A DNA stretch of 64,000 nt from [Clostridium] symbiosum (GTDB lineage Bacteria > Bacillota > Clostridia > Lachnospirales > Lachnospiraceae): NCBI GenBank assembly GCA_036419695.1, contig CP143946.1, positions 4,458,001 through 4,522,000 of the forward strand, given 5' to 3'. Below the pieces are notes generated by a model that saw nothing but the letters and a program-made list of their open reading frames with translations, searched no databases and was not told the origin of the DNA. A program made the position numbers and the translations under genes. Below, piece by piece: positions 51,682 to 61,139 of this stretch. Every line of letters begins with the position of its first letter. Within the stretch, counting starts at the first letter, position 1.

Positions 51682-52026
51682 AGTGGCCGAGACAATACCC
51701 CCCCCTTACTTGACGAAAGAGACAATCAGCCCCTGAAGCCGACGGACAGGGCGACAACCTTCGCTGAGTCTTCAGTCCCGTCGACAGCCTGCCCGGGGAA
51801 GGAAGGAGAAAACTTTCCGAAGGGGGCCTTGGAGCCCGCCGGTGCTTAGACGGCGTTCTTTGACGTCTTAGCATCCGCTGTGCGCTCCACAAGCGGGAGC
51901 GAGTCCCCGTAGGAATTTTTTCTCCTGGATTCCCCCTCACCACAACCTACCAACCGGGACTGAAGACTCATAAATAACCTCCCACTCCCCCGTCCGCCGT
52001 CTTACAGAGGCGTCCTCGCATCTCAA
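51682..52026 (-). ncRNA. Dispersed structured element family 1, copy C (full length, reversed)
   Basis: Same order of parts as copy B, on the minus strand: TTGAG start near 52026, ATGA then GTCTTCAGTCCC (51956-51967), a 200-base core ending at 51768-51779, and the 3' module at 51682-51705. The inner hairpin is CGG-A-TGCT-A-AGACG / CGTCT-A-AGCA-CCG (51840-51877). It faces copy B, 180 bases apart, in the gap before the BCCT transporter gene. Confidence 0.65.
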
Positions 52027-52073
52027 CTAAATCCTCATCCCCGTCATGATATCATATTTTCTCAGAATACCTC

Positions 52074-52102
52074 TTGTAATTCTAAAAGTTCAATGATATA
52101 AT
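52074..52102 (+). promoter_or_regulatory. Promoter of the BCCT transporter gene
   Basis: TTGTAA (52074-52079) and perfect TATAAT (52097-52102), 17-base spacer, 51 bases before the start codon. TGTTCA and TGAACA half-sites lie downstream in the leader. Confidence 0.7.
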
Positions 52103-52153
52103 GTGTTCATTATTTAATATAAATTGTAAAAATTGAACATCAAGGAGGCAGCT

Positions 52154-53671
52154 ATGAATGACACCACTAATAAAAATGTAAAACGGCAGCTGGACTGGAT
52201 CACAATGATAATTCCATTTATTATCATCCTGTTCCTCTGCATCAGCTTTGTGTTCCTGCCGGATTCTTCCAAAAGAATTATTGAAGGGATCCGAACTTTC
52301 CTGGGCGAGGAATTGGGTACCTATTACCTGGCCGTTGGACTTGGAGTCTTTCTCCTCTCACTTTACCTGGCCTTTTCCAAATACGGCGGCATCCGGCTCG
52401 GAAAGAAGGATGAGAAGCCGAAATACTCGAATTTTGCCTGGGGTTCCATGATGTTTACTTCCGGACTGGCGGCCGATATTCTTTTTTACTCACTCTGTGA
52501 GTGGATTCTCTATGCACAGGATCCCCACATGGCCGAGATTGGTTCCATCCAGGAATGGTCCGGTACATATCCGCTGTTCCACTGGGGTCCGATACCGTGG
52601 AGTTTTTACGTTGTCCTGGCCGTATCCTTTGGTTTCATGCTGCATGTCCGTGGCTGCCACAAACAGAAATTTTCCGAGGCCTGCCGTCCTCTGCTCGGCA
52701 ATAAAACAGACGGGATTCCCGGAAAAATCATTGACCTTATCGCCGTATTCGCGCTGATGGCCGGCACAGCCACCACATTCAGTCTGGCGACTCCGCTGAT
52801 GAGCCAGATCGCGTCCAGCCTGCTGGGACTCCCAAGCTCCAAATGGATTACGATTGCCATTCTGGTCGTCACCTGCATTGTTTACACTTTCTGCGTGGTC
52901 CGGGGAATGCACGGGATTATGAAGCTCGCCGCATCCTGCGTTTACCTGTTCTTCGCCCTGCTTGCCTATGTCCTTCTCTTCGGGGGTGAGACAAGATACA
53001 TTATTGAGACCGGTTTTTCTTCCATCGGAAACCTGGTGCAGAATTTCTTCAGCCTGTCCACCTTTACCGATCCCCAGAGAACCACCTCATTCCCCCAGAC
53101 ATGGACCATATTCTACTGGGCCTACTGGATGGTGTGGTGTGTTGCGGCTCCGTTTTTCATCGGCAACATCTCCAAAGGACGCACCGTGAAACAGACCATT
53201 CTGGGCGGTTATATATTCGGCCTCGGCGGCACCTTCACCAGTTTTATCATCCTCGGCAATTACAGCCTGGGCCTGCAGGTCTTCGGCAAACTGGATGTGA
53301 TGGGACTCTATGCCTCTACGGGAGATCTCTACACGACGATTATCGCCATCATCCACACCCTGCCCCTGGCTCCGTTGGTGCTGATTCTCCTGGCGCTCAC
53401 AATGATCGCTTTTTATGCAACCAGCTTCGACGCCATTGCCCTGGTTGCCTCGTCTTACTCTTACAAGGAGCTGGACAACGATGAAGAACCTTACATGGGA
53501 ATCAAAGTATTCTGGTCCATCATGCTGATTCTGCTGCCGATTGCCCTGGTATTCAGTGATAATTCCATGGCAAACCTGCAGACGGTCTCAATCATCGCCG
53601 CCTTTCCCATTGCAGTGATTATCGTCCTGATTATCGCTTCATTCCTGAAAGACGCCAGGAAGGTTTTATAA
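52154..53671 (+). CDS. BCCT-family betaine/carnitine/choline transporter
   Basis: 505-residue membrane protein with twelve helices. The family signature appears as FYWAYWMVWCVAAPFFIGNISKGRT, with the aromatic box residues of the betaine site in the helix-four region (NFAWGSMMFTSGLAADILFY and EWILYAQDPH). ATG 52154 is five bases from AAGGAGG. It imports quaternary amines such as betaine, carnitine or choline; substrate and coupling ion cannot be fixed. It is a single gene followed by a DUF2974 gene after 59 bases. Confidence 0.9.
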   Translation: MNDTTNKNVKRQLDWITMIIPFIIILFLCISFVFLPDSSKRIIEGIRTFLGEELGTYYLAVGLGVFLLSLYLAFSKYGGIRLGKKDEKPKYSNFAWGSMMFTSGLAADILFYSLCEWILYAQDPHMAEIGSIQEWSGTYPLFHWGPIPWSFYVVLAVSFGFMLHVRGCHKQKFSEACRPLLGNKTDGIPGKIIDLIAVFALMAGTATTFSLATPLMSQIASSLLGLPSSKWITIAILVVTCIVYTFCVVRGMHGIMKLAASCVYLFFALLAYVLLFGGETRYIIETGFSSIGNLVQNFFSLSTFTDPQRTTSFPQTWTIFYWAYWMVWCVAAPFFIGNISKGRTVKQTILGGYIFGLGGTFTSFIILGNYSLGLQVFGKLDVMGLYASTGDLYTTIIAIIHTLPLAPLVLILLALTMIAFYATSFDAIALVASSYSYKELDNDEEPYMGIKVFWSIMLILLPIALVFSDNSMANLQTVSIIAAFPIAVIIVLIIASFLKDARKVL

Positions 53672-53730
53672 CGGACGCAGGTTAACCGAAGACCTGTCTG
53701 CAACATATATTAAAAGAAAAAGGGATAATT

Positions 53731-54834
53731 ATGCCCGGTTTAATTGACTATATCGCCGCCCAGGGCAGCCAGACATTGGACGAATCTCCATTGTCCGCCG
53801 TGGACGGCCTTGTTTTTTCTGCAATGTCGTACATTCATCTCGACGGCCTGATACCAGACAATCCCGCTCAGGCCCCGACTGTAAAAGAAGTCGCGGATAC
53901 CATCGCTTCGCTGCCGGAGAGAGAACGCCTTGCACGGGTCCGCTCCCTGGAACATCAGCAGTTACTCGAAGCCATGGCCGAAAGCGCCCGGTTTTCCGGC
54001 CTCAGGCTGACCGGTTTCAGGGATATCAAATCACCGGATCTGGAAATGCAGTTTTCCGCACTCACCGTTCTGATGGGGAACGACGCCTTTGTCGTGTTTC
54101 GCGGCACCGACGGCACGCTCATCGGCTGGAAGGAAGATTTCAACCTGGGTTTTCTCGATACCGTGCCGGGGCAATGGGAGGCCTGCAATTACCTGTCCCA
54201 CATGGCGGCCCTCGTCCCCGGTTCCCTGTGGGTGGGCGGCCATTCCAAAGGCGGCAATTTGGCCGTATTTGCAGCCGCATGTGCCTCACCCGGCATTATG
54301 GACCGACTGATAGCCGTGTACAACTATGACGGTCCGGGGCTCAGCCAGGCGGTGCTCTCCACCTCCGGCTACCGCGATATTCTGCCTCTCATCCGCACCT
54401 TTGTCCCTCAGTCCTCGGTAATCGGAATGCTTCTGGGACATGAAGAATGCTATACGGTTGTTTTAAGCAACCGGAAAGGGCTGATGCAGCACGATCCCTA
54501 TTCCTGGGAAATAAAAGACGGCGGTTTTGTCCGGCTGAGGGAAGTCACACAGAAGAGCTGCCTGGTGGATCAGGCGTTAAAGAAATGGATTACCTCCCTC
54601 TCCCCCCGGGAGCGCGAGGCCTTTGTGGACACTGTCTATGAAATTCTCCAATCCTCCGGAGCCAGCCGTACCGGGGAACTGCTGCTCCCCGACAACATCC
54701 TGGAAATAGCGAAGAGCCTTCTTAAGGAGTCTCCCGAGGTGACACTCGACAAAATCCTTCTTCCCCTGATGGCGCTTGTGAGGGCCGCCGGTGAAACACT
54801 GGCCTCCTTTTATCTGGGCGAAATCCAGCTATAA
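53731..54834 (+). CDS. DUF2974 (Mbeg1-like) alpha/beta hydrolase protein
   Basis: 367-residue protein with a lipase-like fold. The nucleophile elbow is VGGHSKGGNLAV (G-x-S-x-G), preceded by FVVFRGTDGTLIGWKEDF, the standard oxyanion-side motif of this family, and followed by YNYDGPG. No signal peptide. DUF2974 proteins are widespread in Firmicutes with unproven substrates; esterase or lipase action is a family-based guess. It may be co-transcribed with the BCCT gene. Confidence 0.85.
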   Translation: MPGLIDYIAAQGSQTLDESPLSAVDGLVFSAMSYIHLDGLIPDNPAQAPTVKEVADTIASLPERERLARVRSLEHQQLLEAMAESARFSGLRLTGFRDIKSPDLEMQFSALTVLMGNDAFVVFRGTDGTLIGWKEDFNLGFLDTVPGQWEACNYLSHMAALVPGSLWVGGHSKGGNLAVFAAACASPGIMDRLIAVYNYDGPGLSQAVLSTSGYRDILPLIRTFVPQSSVIGMLLGHEECYTVVLSNRKGLMQHDPYSWEIKDGGFVRLREVTQKSCLVDQALKKWITSLSPREREAFVDTVYEILQSSGASRTGELLLPDNILEIAKSLLKESPEVTLDKILLPLMALVRAAGETLASFYLGEIQL

Positions 54835-54919
54835 GCGGATGCAGCCTGATAAACCGTAACAGAGGGCGGAAAAACGCAAGCCCTGCGGCCTTCAATGCAA
54901 GCTCTGCGGCTTTCAATAA

Positions 54920-54966
54920 AAAGAAAGAACCGAAAGAGTATGGATGCTCTTCCGGTTCTTTTTGAT
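54920..54966. terminator. Bidirectional terminator
   Basis: Arms AAAGAACCGAAAGAG and CTCTTCCGGTTCTTT (one mismatch), flanked by A-rich and T-rich tracts, between the convergent DUF2974 and GGDEF genes. Confidence 0.8.
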
Positions 54967-54968
54967 TC

Positions 54969-56606
54969 TCACTCAACTGTGATGGCTGAATAAACGGTAA
55001 ATATGTTTTTACCATGGGATTTTGAATAGTATAACGCCTTGTCAGCATATTTGATGACCGTTTGAAGCTCTGTGCTGTCCTCCGGATAAATGGATGCCCC
55101 TATGCTGCATCCAACGTGGATTTCATTGTTTTCCAAAAAGAAAGGATAATTGATTTCTTTAATAATCCGCAAGGCTGCATACTCCACGGCCGAAGCCGTA
55201 TCATCCGTCGGAACGGTCAGTGCAATCAGGAATTCATCACCTCCGATCCTGGAAAGGATTTCATCGCTCTGTACGGCTTTTTTAAGCCGGTTCGACACCT
55301 CTGAAAGTAATTTATCTCCAATATCATGGCCATATTGGTCATTCACGACTTTGAATCCGTCTAAATCCAAATAAAGAATCGCCAGAGAGTGTGCCGAACG
55401 GTCAAACGTCCTGCTGCACTCATCGATATCATTTTCAAAGGCTCTTCTGTTTTTGAGGCCAGTCAGCGGGTCGGTGATTGCTATAGTCTTCATTTTGCTC
55501 AGTGCAGCATCGGTAAGATTCAAATCACTGAACAAATTTGACAGGGCCGATTCTAGATTTTCCAGCTCATAAATGCCGTTATGGTCAGGCATAGCCGCCT
55601 TCTGTCCCGACTTTAAAAGCGTGGCCACCTCAGATAGCCGGTTCAAAGGTTCGGTGAGTTTTTTAGTTATAATCGTACCGAGAATAATAAACAGGAACAG
55701 AAGAACCCCTCCGCTTGCAAAGACCAGAAACATCAGCTGAGCAATATCTTTATAGGCAATCTTAATCGGCTGGCGTACCACAACGGTCCATCCAAGACCA
55801 TTATAGTCATCGTAACCGGTTGAAGTGACAAAACCCGTCAGATATTTTTGATGATCCGGCCATGTTATTGAGGCCCAATGAGAATTGCCATCCTCGCTTA
55901 TTTGTGAAAACATCTGTGCCAGTGACCGGCCAATCAGCTTTTCCGGCCCCAGCAAAACATCGAAATCCTTACTGAGCACAAGCACTTCCATCTTTTTGCT
56001 GTCGCTAAAAGATTCGGTCGTCATTGCAACGCGTTCCTGGGCCCAGTCCCAATTTAAGTGGGCGGCCAAAACGCCATTGAAGTTCCCCTCCTTATCATAA
56101 AGCGGCGTGCTGATATCAACAAAACGGAGTGGTTCTCCCGACGGATTCGGCAGTAAATCGGAAAGCAGTTTGGCATCGTGGACATCACCAATAAACTCCC
56201 CCTTTGCCCCTTCGATGAATACCGGCCTCTCTGAGATATCCGATTCCAGCAGGATGCCACCGCTGGACGCCTTAACTATACCATCCGCATCGGTGATTCC
56301 AATCCAGGAAAAAGACGGGAATGATTCGTGAAGCTGATTAATCAGCCCCGATGCAATCTCATAATCTCCGTCGGAGACAAGCGAATTCGCCGCTTCCAGC
56401 AAATCCAGCTGATGGTAGTGATTCCACATAAACTGATCGAGCTGCACCGAAATCTGCCCGGCCATTTCAGTCAGGTTTTCACCTGTTTCTGTCTGCAGCT
56501 TATAGCTTGAGTATAAGCCTATCACCGCCGACACCGTTATAATGATGCAGATAATGAATACTGTAAAATACTTATTTATTTTTGTCTGCAGCTTCTCTGA
56601 TTTCAT
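54969..56606 (-). CDS. Membrane diguanylate cyclase with extracellular sensor (dCache-GGDEF)
   Basis: 545-residue signalling protein. A first transmembrane helix (VFIICIIITVSAVIGLYSS), an extracellular sensor of about 240 residues with dCache-like features (FSWIGITDADGIVKASSGG), a second helix (LMFLVFASGGVLLFLFIILGTII), a HAMP-like linker and a C-terminal GGDEF domain. The active loop is intact (RIGGDEF), and DPLTGLKNRRAF and LDLDGFKVVNDQYGHDIGD are normal, so it should make cyclic di-GMP. The RxxD inhibitory site five residues upstream is absent. ATG 56606 follows CAGGAA. The sensed ligand is unknown. Confidence 0.9.
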   Translation of the reverse strand: MKSEKLQTKINKYFTVFIICIIITVSAVIGLYSSYKLQTETGENLTEMAGQISVQLDQFMWNHYHQLDLLEAANSLVSDGDYEIASGLINQLHESFPSFSWIGITDADGIVKASSGGILLESDISERPVFIEGAKGEFIGDVHDAKLLSDLLPNPSGEPLRFVDISTPLYDKEGNFNGVLAAHLNWDWAQERVAMTTESFSDSKKMEVLVLSKDFDVLLGPEKLIGRSLAQMFSQISEDGNSHWASITWPDHQKYLTGFVTSTGYDDYNGLGWTVVVRQPIKIAYKDIAQLMFLVFASGGVLLFLFIILGTIITKKLTEPLNRLSEVATLLKSGQKAAMPDHNGIYELENLESALSNLFSDLNLTDAALSKMKTIAITDPLTGLKNRRAFENDIDECSRTFDRSAHSLAILYLDLDGFKVVNDQYGHDIGDKLLSEVSNRLKKAVQSDEILSRIGGDEFLIALTVPTDDTASAVEYAALRIIKEINYPFFLENNEIHVGCSIGASIYPEDSTELQTVIKYADKALYYSKSHGKNIFTVYSAITVE

Positions 56607-56740
56607 AAGGTTCCTGTTCCCATCACAACGTGCCGTTGCAATGCTCAATTTGAAAATACACTCACCAGGTATGTTCCTATTCCTGTTGATTTCATTCTAT
56701 CATATCTTATCGGTGCACTCAACTGCAATCACCGGGCAAG

Positions 56741-56850
56741 TTGAGGAATGGGAACGGCGCCGGTACCGCCGGAGTTCGGGATGGTGTTAAGAAGGTTATG
56801 AGTCTTCAGTCCCGGGATTTTGGGTTGTCGCAGATGGAGAATCCGGGCAA
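56741..56850 (+). repeat. Dispersed element family 1, copy D (5' part only)
   Basis: TTGAGGAATGGGAACGGCGC at the start, ATGA then GTCTTCAGTCCC at 56802-56813 (61 bases in, as in copy B), then GGGTTGTCGC and GAATCCGGGCA. Homology ends exactly where the A tract of the atp terminator begins. Confidence 0.75.
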
Positions 56851-56851
56851 A

Positions 56852-56881
56852 AAAAAGCAGATATCTTCATATCTGCTTTTT
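56852..56881. terminator. Terminator of the ATP synthase operon
   Basis: A perfect stem AAAAAGCAGATAT / ATATCTGCTTTTT with a CTTC loop and A/T tracts on both sides, 15 bases after the atpC stop; it works in either direction. Confidence 0.88.
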
Positions 56882-56895
56882 CTTAAACTCTCTCG

Positions 56896-57312
56896 TCACT
56901 TGCGTTTCCCGGCCTCGCTGATACGGGACATGGCTCTTGCCAGCTCCATCTTGCTTCTGTGGTACTCCGCAATGGACTGCTTCTGGCGCAGCTGCTCTTC
57001 GGCACGCTCCTTGGCCTCTCTGGCCCTGTTGATATCAATCTCATCGGGATATTCTGCCGAATGGACAAAAACCTGGACACGGTTGTTGATCATCTCGGCA
57101 AATCCGGAACCCGTGACAGCCGTGATCTCCTCCCCGTTCTCCGTGATAATCGTCGTCGTACCCGGTACAAGGGCAACGATTACATTCTCATGGTGAGGCA
57201 GGAAGGTATGCCCGCCGTCCGTTGCCGGAAGGTTGATAAAACGCGCCCTCCCTTTATAAAACATCTGCGTGCTGGAATACAGTTCTAGGCCAAATGTGGA
57301 TATCTGTTCCAT
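56896..57312 (-). CDS. atpC: ATP synthase F1 subunit epsilon
   Basis: 138-residue epsilon subunit of the central stalk. An N-terminal beta-sandwich (about 1-88, ...GHTFLPHHENVIVALVPG) is followed by the two C-terminal helices (INRAREAKERAEEQLRQKQS). It regulates ATP hydrolysis and links rotor to F1. It is the last gene of the operon, two bases after atpD. Confidence 0.95.
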   Translation of the reverse strand: MEQISTFGLELYSSTQMFYKGRARFINLPATDGGHTFLPHHENVIVALVPGTTTIITENGEEITAVTGSGFAEMINNRVQVFVHSAEYPDEIDINRAREAKERAEEQLRQKQSIAEYHRSKMELARAMSRISEAGKRK

Positions 57313-57314
57313 AC

Positions 57315-58715
57315 TTACTGCCCTCCCGTCTTCTCCTGCTCCGCTTTTGCCTTCACATCCTCAATGGAACCAACGTTGAAGAATGCATTTTCCGGGTACT
57401 CATCCATCTCACCGTCCAGGATCATCTTGAATCCCTTGATCGTCTCCTTCAGCGGCACGAATTTTCCCGGTACACCGGTAAATGTCTCAGCCACATGGAA
57501 CGGCTGTGAAAGGAATTTCTGGATTTTTCTGGCTCTGTAAACCGTTATCTTATCTTCCTCGGAAAGCTCTTCCATACCAAGGATAGCAATAATATCCTGA
57601 AGCTCTTTATATTTCTGGAGGATCTCCTGGACGCGTCTGGCCGTCTCATAGTGCTCCTCACCGACTACCTCCGCCTCCAGAATGCGGGAGGTGGATTCCA
57701 GTGGATCCACCGCTGGATAGATACCCTGCTCCACAATCTTTCTGGAAAGTACCGTCGTGGCGTCCAGATGGGCGAATGTCGTGGCCGGCGCCGGGTCGGT
57801 CAAATCGTCCGCAGGGACATAAACCGCCTGGACGCTTGTTACGGAACCTTCTTTCGTCGATGCAATTCTCTCCTGCAGTTCTCCCATCTCATTGGCAAGC
57901 GTCGGCTGGTAGCCTACTGCCGACGGCATACGGCCGAGCAGCGCCGAAACCTCGGAGCCCGCCTGGACGAAACGGAAAATATTATCAATAAACAGAAGCA
58001 CATCCTGGTGCTCTTTGTCACGGAAATACTCAGCCATCGTAAGACCGGTCTCCGCAACCCTCATACGGGCTCCCGGCGGCTCGTTCATCTGTCCGAATAC
58101 CAAAGCCGTCTTCTCGAGAACTCCCGACTCCTTCATCTCAACCCAGAGGTCGTTGCCTTCCCTGGAACGCTCTCCAACTCCGGTGAATATAGAATAGCCG
58201 CCGTGTTCCGTGGCGATATTCTGAATCAGCTCCTGAATCAGAACTGTCTTGCCGACTCCGGCCCCTCCAAACAGACCGATTTTTCCGCCTTTTGCATAGG
58301 GAGCCAGAAGATCGATTACCTTGATTCCCGTCTCCAGAACCTCAACTACCGGGCTCTGGTCCTCAAATGACGGCGGATCCCGGTGGATTACCCAGTGCTC
58401 CTCGCCATCCAGCCCTTCTCCTCCGTCGATAGTCTCCCCAAGGACATTGAAAAGACGTCCCAGGTTATGATCTCCTACCGGAACACTGATTCCCTGTCCC
58501 GTAGGAATTACTTCCATATCTTTATGAAGGCCCTCACTGGCGGCCAGCATAATGCAGCGGACCACATTATTGCCCATATGCTGGGCGGCCTCCATGATGC
58601 AGGTTCTGTCCCCGTTCTGAACTTTCAGGGCATCCCTCAAGTGGGGCAGAACACCGCCTTCAAATGAAACATCCACAACAGGTCCCATGACCTGAATAAT
58701 TCTGCCTGTGTCCAT
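57315..58715 (-). CDS. atpD: ATP synthase F1 subunit beta
   Basis: 466-residue catalytic subunit. Walker A is GGAGVGKT (about 155-162), the catalytic Glu is in GVGERSREGND, Walker B in DVLLFIDNIFRFVQAG and the DELSEED-like loop reads MEELSEEDK. Full length. It is preceded by atpG with a two-base gap. Confidence 0.98.
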   Translation of the reverse strand: MDTGRIIQVMGPVVDVSFEGGVLPHLRDALKVQNGDRTCIMEAAQHMGNNVVRCIMLAASEGLHKDMEVIPTGQGISVPVGDHNLGRLFNVLGETIDGGEGLDGEEHWVIHRDPPSFEDQSPVVEVLETGIKVIDLLAPYAKGGKIGLFGGAGVGKTVLIQELIQNIATEHGGYSIFTGVGERSREGNDLWVEMKESGVLEKTALVFGQMNEPPGARMRVAETGLTMAEYFRDKEHQDVLLFIDNIFRFVQAGSEVSALLGRMPSAVGYQPTLANEMGELQERIASTKEGSVTSVQAVYVPADDLTDPAPATTFAHLDATTVLSRKIVEQGIYPAVDPLESTSRILEAEVVGEEHYETARRVQEILQKYKELQDIIAILGMEELSEEDKITVYRARKIQKFLSQPFHVAETFTGVPGKFVPLKETIKGFKMILDGEMDEYPENAFFNVGSIEDVKAKAEQEKTGGQ

Positions 58716-58717
58716 AA

Positions 58718-59617
58718 TTATCCCTTTCTTTTTTGCGCGTTCGCACCGCTGACAACTTCCGTGATTTCCTGGGTGATGGCGGCCTGTCTGGCCCGGTTAT
58801 ACTGGATCGACAGTTCTTTAAGCATCTCCCCCGCGTTGTCCGTGGAAGAGCGCATTGCCATCATACGGGCGTTATGCTCACTGGCGTATGCCTCCACCAG
58901 GCAGCCGTAGATAATGCCGGTCAGATAGTTCGGCACCATATTGTCCATCACTTCGTCCGCAGACGGGAACAGGCTGATATTCTCCTGCATGACTCCCGTC
59001 AGCATCTGGGACGGTTCAAAATCAGCCCTTTTGAGCGGAAGCAGCTGTTTCAGCCTCGGTTCTTCCTTCATCGAGTTGACCATCTCCGTAAACAGGATAT
59101 ACACCTCATCCAGCTCCCTGTTTAAGAAGCCGTCGACCATGGTCTCGGATATCAGTCTCGCCCGGTGCATCGTCGGTTTCTGGACCGTATACCTGAAACT
59201 GCCGTCCATGTCCACGCCCTTCACCTTGTCGAAATACTGCCGTCCCACGACTCCCAGCACATACAGTTTCCTGTGTCCCGGAAGTTTCAGCCTCTCCTCG
59301 GCCATCTTAATGATATTATGGTTGTAAGCTCCGTTTAATCCTTTATCGGCAGTGACCACAATCAGTCCGAATTTCCGTTCTTCCGGTGGAATTTCGGGGC
59401 GCTGATCCAGATACCGGTTCTCCTTCTCATTTTCGGGAAGATGGCGGAGCAATCTGTCCATTGCGCGCTGCACGCCAAAGAAATACGGTTCCGTATCCGT
59501 CAGCGTCTTTTTCGCCTTTTTCATCTTGGATGAGGATATCAGGTACATGGCATTTGTGATCTTCATCGTATCCTGGATGCTCTTCATCCTGGTCTGGATC
59601 TCTTTCATACTTGCCAT
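58718..59617 (-). CDS. atpG: ATP synthase F1 subunit gamma
   Basis: 299-residue rotor shaft subunit. The N- and C-terminal helices (MKEIQTRMKSIQDTMKITNAM; MRSSTDNAGEMLKELSIQYNRARQAAIT) form the coiled coil. ATG 59617 is preferred, behind CAGGTGA; a GTG at 59626 lies within that site. It starts five bases after the atpA stop. Confidence 0.96.
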   Translation of the reverse strand: MASMKEIQTRMKSIQDTMKITNAMYLISSSKMKKAKKTLTDTEPYFFGVQRAMDRLLRHLPENEKENRYLDQRPEIPPEERKFGLIVVTADKGLNGAYNHNIIKMAEERLKLPGHRKLYVLGVVGRQYFDKVKGVDMDGSFRYTVQKPTMHRARLISETMVDGFLNRELDEVYILFTEMVNSMKEEPRLKQLLPLKRADFEPSQMLTGVMQENISLFPSADEVMDNMVPNYLTGIIYGCLVEAYASEHNARMMAMRSSTDNAGEMLKELSIQYNRARQAAITQEITEVVSGANAQKRKG

Positions 59618-59622
59618 CTGTA

Positions 59623-61134
59623 TCACCTGCCTCTGTCAGCTTTATATTCCTCCGCCGCTTTTGCGATTCTGTCAATCAGCGTCTGCGGCAGTTCCTTCTT
59701 CTCATCTATTTCTTTTACAATCTCGGGATGGATCTCCTCAAAATAGCGGAGCATATCTTCCTGAAACGGTTTAATCTCTTTCACTTCCACATCCATAAAA
59801 ATCCTGTGAGTGGCCGCACACAGCGTGATGACCTGCTCGTGAAGGCTGAGCGGATGGTAAAGCGGCTGTTTTAAAAGTTCCATCAGAGATTTTCCGTACT
59901 GCAGCTGATTCTTCGTTGATGCGTCCAAATCAGAACTGAACTGGGTAAAGACTTCCATCTCACGGTACTGGGCCAAATCGATACGGATACTTCCCGACGC
60001 CTTTTTCATCGCCTTAAACTGTGCGGCTCCGCCGACACGCGATACGGAAAGCCCGACGTTTACCGCCGGCCTCATGCCTGCGAAGAACAGATCGCTCTCC
60101 AGAAAGATCTGGCCGTCGGTGATGGAGATAACGTTGGTCGGAATATAGGCCGACACATCTCCAGCCTGCGTCTCGATGATGGGCAGGGCCGTGATGGAAC
60201 CTCCGCCCAGAGCCTCGCTCAGACGGCTGGAACGCTCCAGCAGCCTGGAATGCAGGTAGAATACGTCACCCGGATATGCCTCACGTCCCGGTGAACGTCC
60301 TAACAGTAAGGACAGGGCGCGGTATGCCACCGCATGTTTGGACAGGTCGTCGTATACAATCAGCACATCTTTTCCCTTATGCATAAAATACTCCGCCAGA
60401 GCAGTTCCCGCATAGGGCGCAATGTACTGAAGCGGCGCACAGTCGCTGGCCGTGGAGGCCATAACCGTCGTGTAATCCATGGCTCCGTATTTCTCAAAGG
60501 TGGATACCAGCTTTGCAATGGTGGACGCCTTCTGTCCGATTGCCACATAGATACAGATTACATCCTTCCCCTTCTGGTTCAGGATCGTATCGGTGGCGAT
60601 CGATGTCTTACCGGTCTGGCGGTCACCGATGATAAGCTCTCTCTGTCCCCTTCCTATGGGGAACATGGAGTCGATGGACAGGATTCCGGTCTCCAGGGGC
60701 TGGTTGACCGCCTGACGGTCGATAATTCCCGGAGCCTCCTGTTCTACGGGACGGTAGTCATCCGTCTTTATCTCACCCTTGCCGTCAATCGGAGCTCCCA
60801 GGGCGTCGATAACACGGCCGATGCAGGCATCCCCTACCGGGATTCCGGCTTTCTTACCGGTTCTTGCAACGCGGGTTCCCTCGCCGACCTCGGTATCCTT
60901 GCCGAACAGGATACAGCCGATGCTGTCCTGGCGGACATCCTGCACCATTCCCTTGAGGCCCGACTCAAAAGTTACGACCTCGCCATACATGGCATGATCC
61001 ATGCCGTAAATTCTGGCAATTCCATCGCCCACGGAGATGACGGTTCCCGTCTCCTGCTCCTTGCATATATCGTCATAATTTGCTATTTCCTCTTTCAGTA
61101 TGGAAATAATTTCATCTGAATTAATCGAACTCAC
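59623..61134 (-). CDS. atpA: ATP synthase F1 subunit alpha
   Basis: 503-residue non-catalytic nucleotide-binding subunit. Walker A is GDRQTGKTS, with the conserved arginine finger region in SVSRVGGAAQFKAMK. GTG 61134 is the start, eight bases behind GGAGG; a GTG nine bases earlier overlaps the site. It lies five bases after the atpH stop. Confidence 0.97.
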   Translation of the reverse strand: MSSINSDEIISILKEEIANYDDICKEQETGTVISVGDGIARIYGMDHAMYGEVVTFESGLKGMVQDVRQDSIGCILFGKDTEVGEGTRVARTGKKAGIPVGDACIGRVIDALGAPIDGKGEIKTDDYRPVEQEAPGIIDRQAVNQPLETGILSIDSMFPIGRGQRELIIGDRQTGKTSIATDTILNQKGKDVICIYVAIGQKASTIAKLVSTFEKYGAMDYTTVMASTASDCAPLQYIAPYAGTALAEYFMHKGKDVLIVYDDLSKHAVAYRALSLLLGRSPGREAYPGDVFYLHSRLLERSSRLSEALGGGSITALPIIETQAGDVSAYIPTNVISITDGQIFLESDLFFAGMRPAVNVGLSVSRVGGAAQFKAMKKASGSIRIDLAQYREMEVFTQFSSDLDASTKNQLQYGKSLMELLKQPLYHPLSLHEQVITLCAATHRIFMDVEVKEIKPFQEDMLRYFEEIHPEIVKEIDEKKELPQTLIDRIAKAAEEYKADRGR

Positions 61135-61139
61135 TTTTC

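Noticed and set aside
51147..52026. Classical IS element or CRISPR array
   Set aside because: No transposase gene, no regularly spaced direct repeats, and the repeats are inverted arms of one folded unit.
57651..58370. 239-codon plus-strand frame inside atpD
   Set aside because: Antisense shadow of a highly conserved gene.
60334..61119. 261-codon plus-strand frame inside atpA
   Set aside because: Antisense shadow of a core gene, with no ribosome site and no recognised family.
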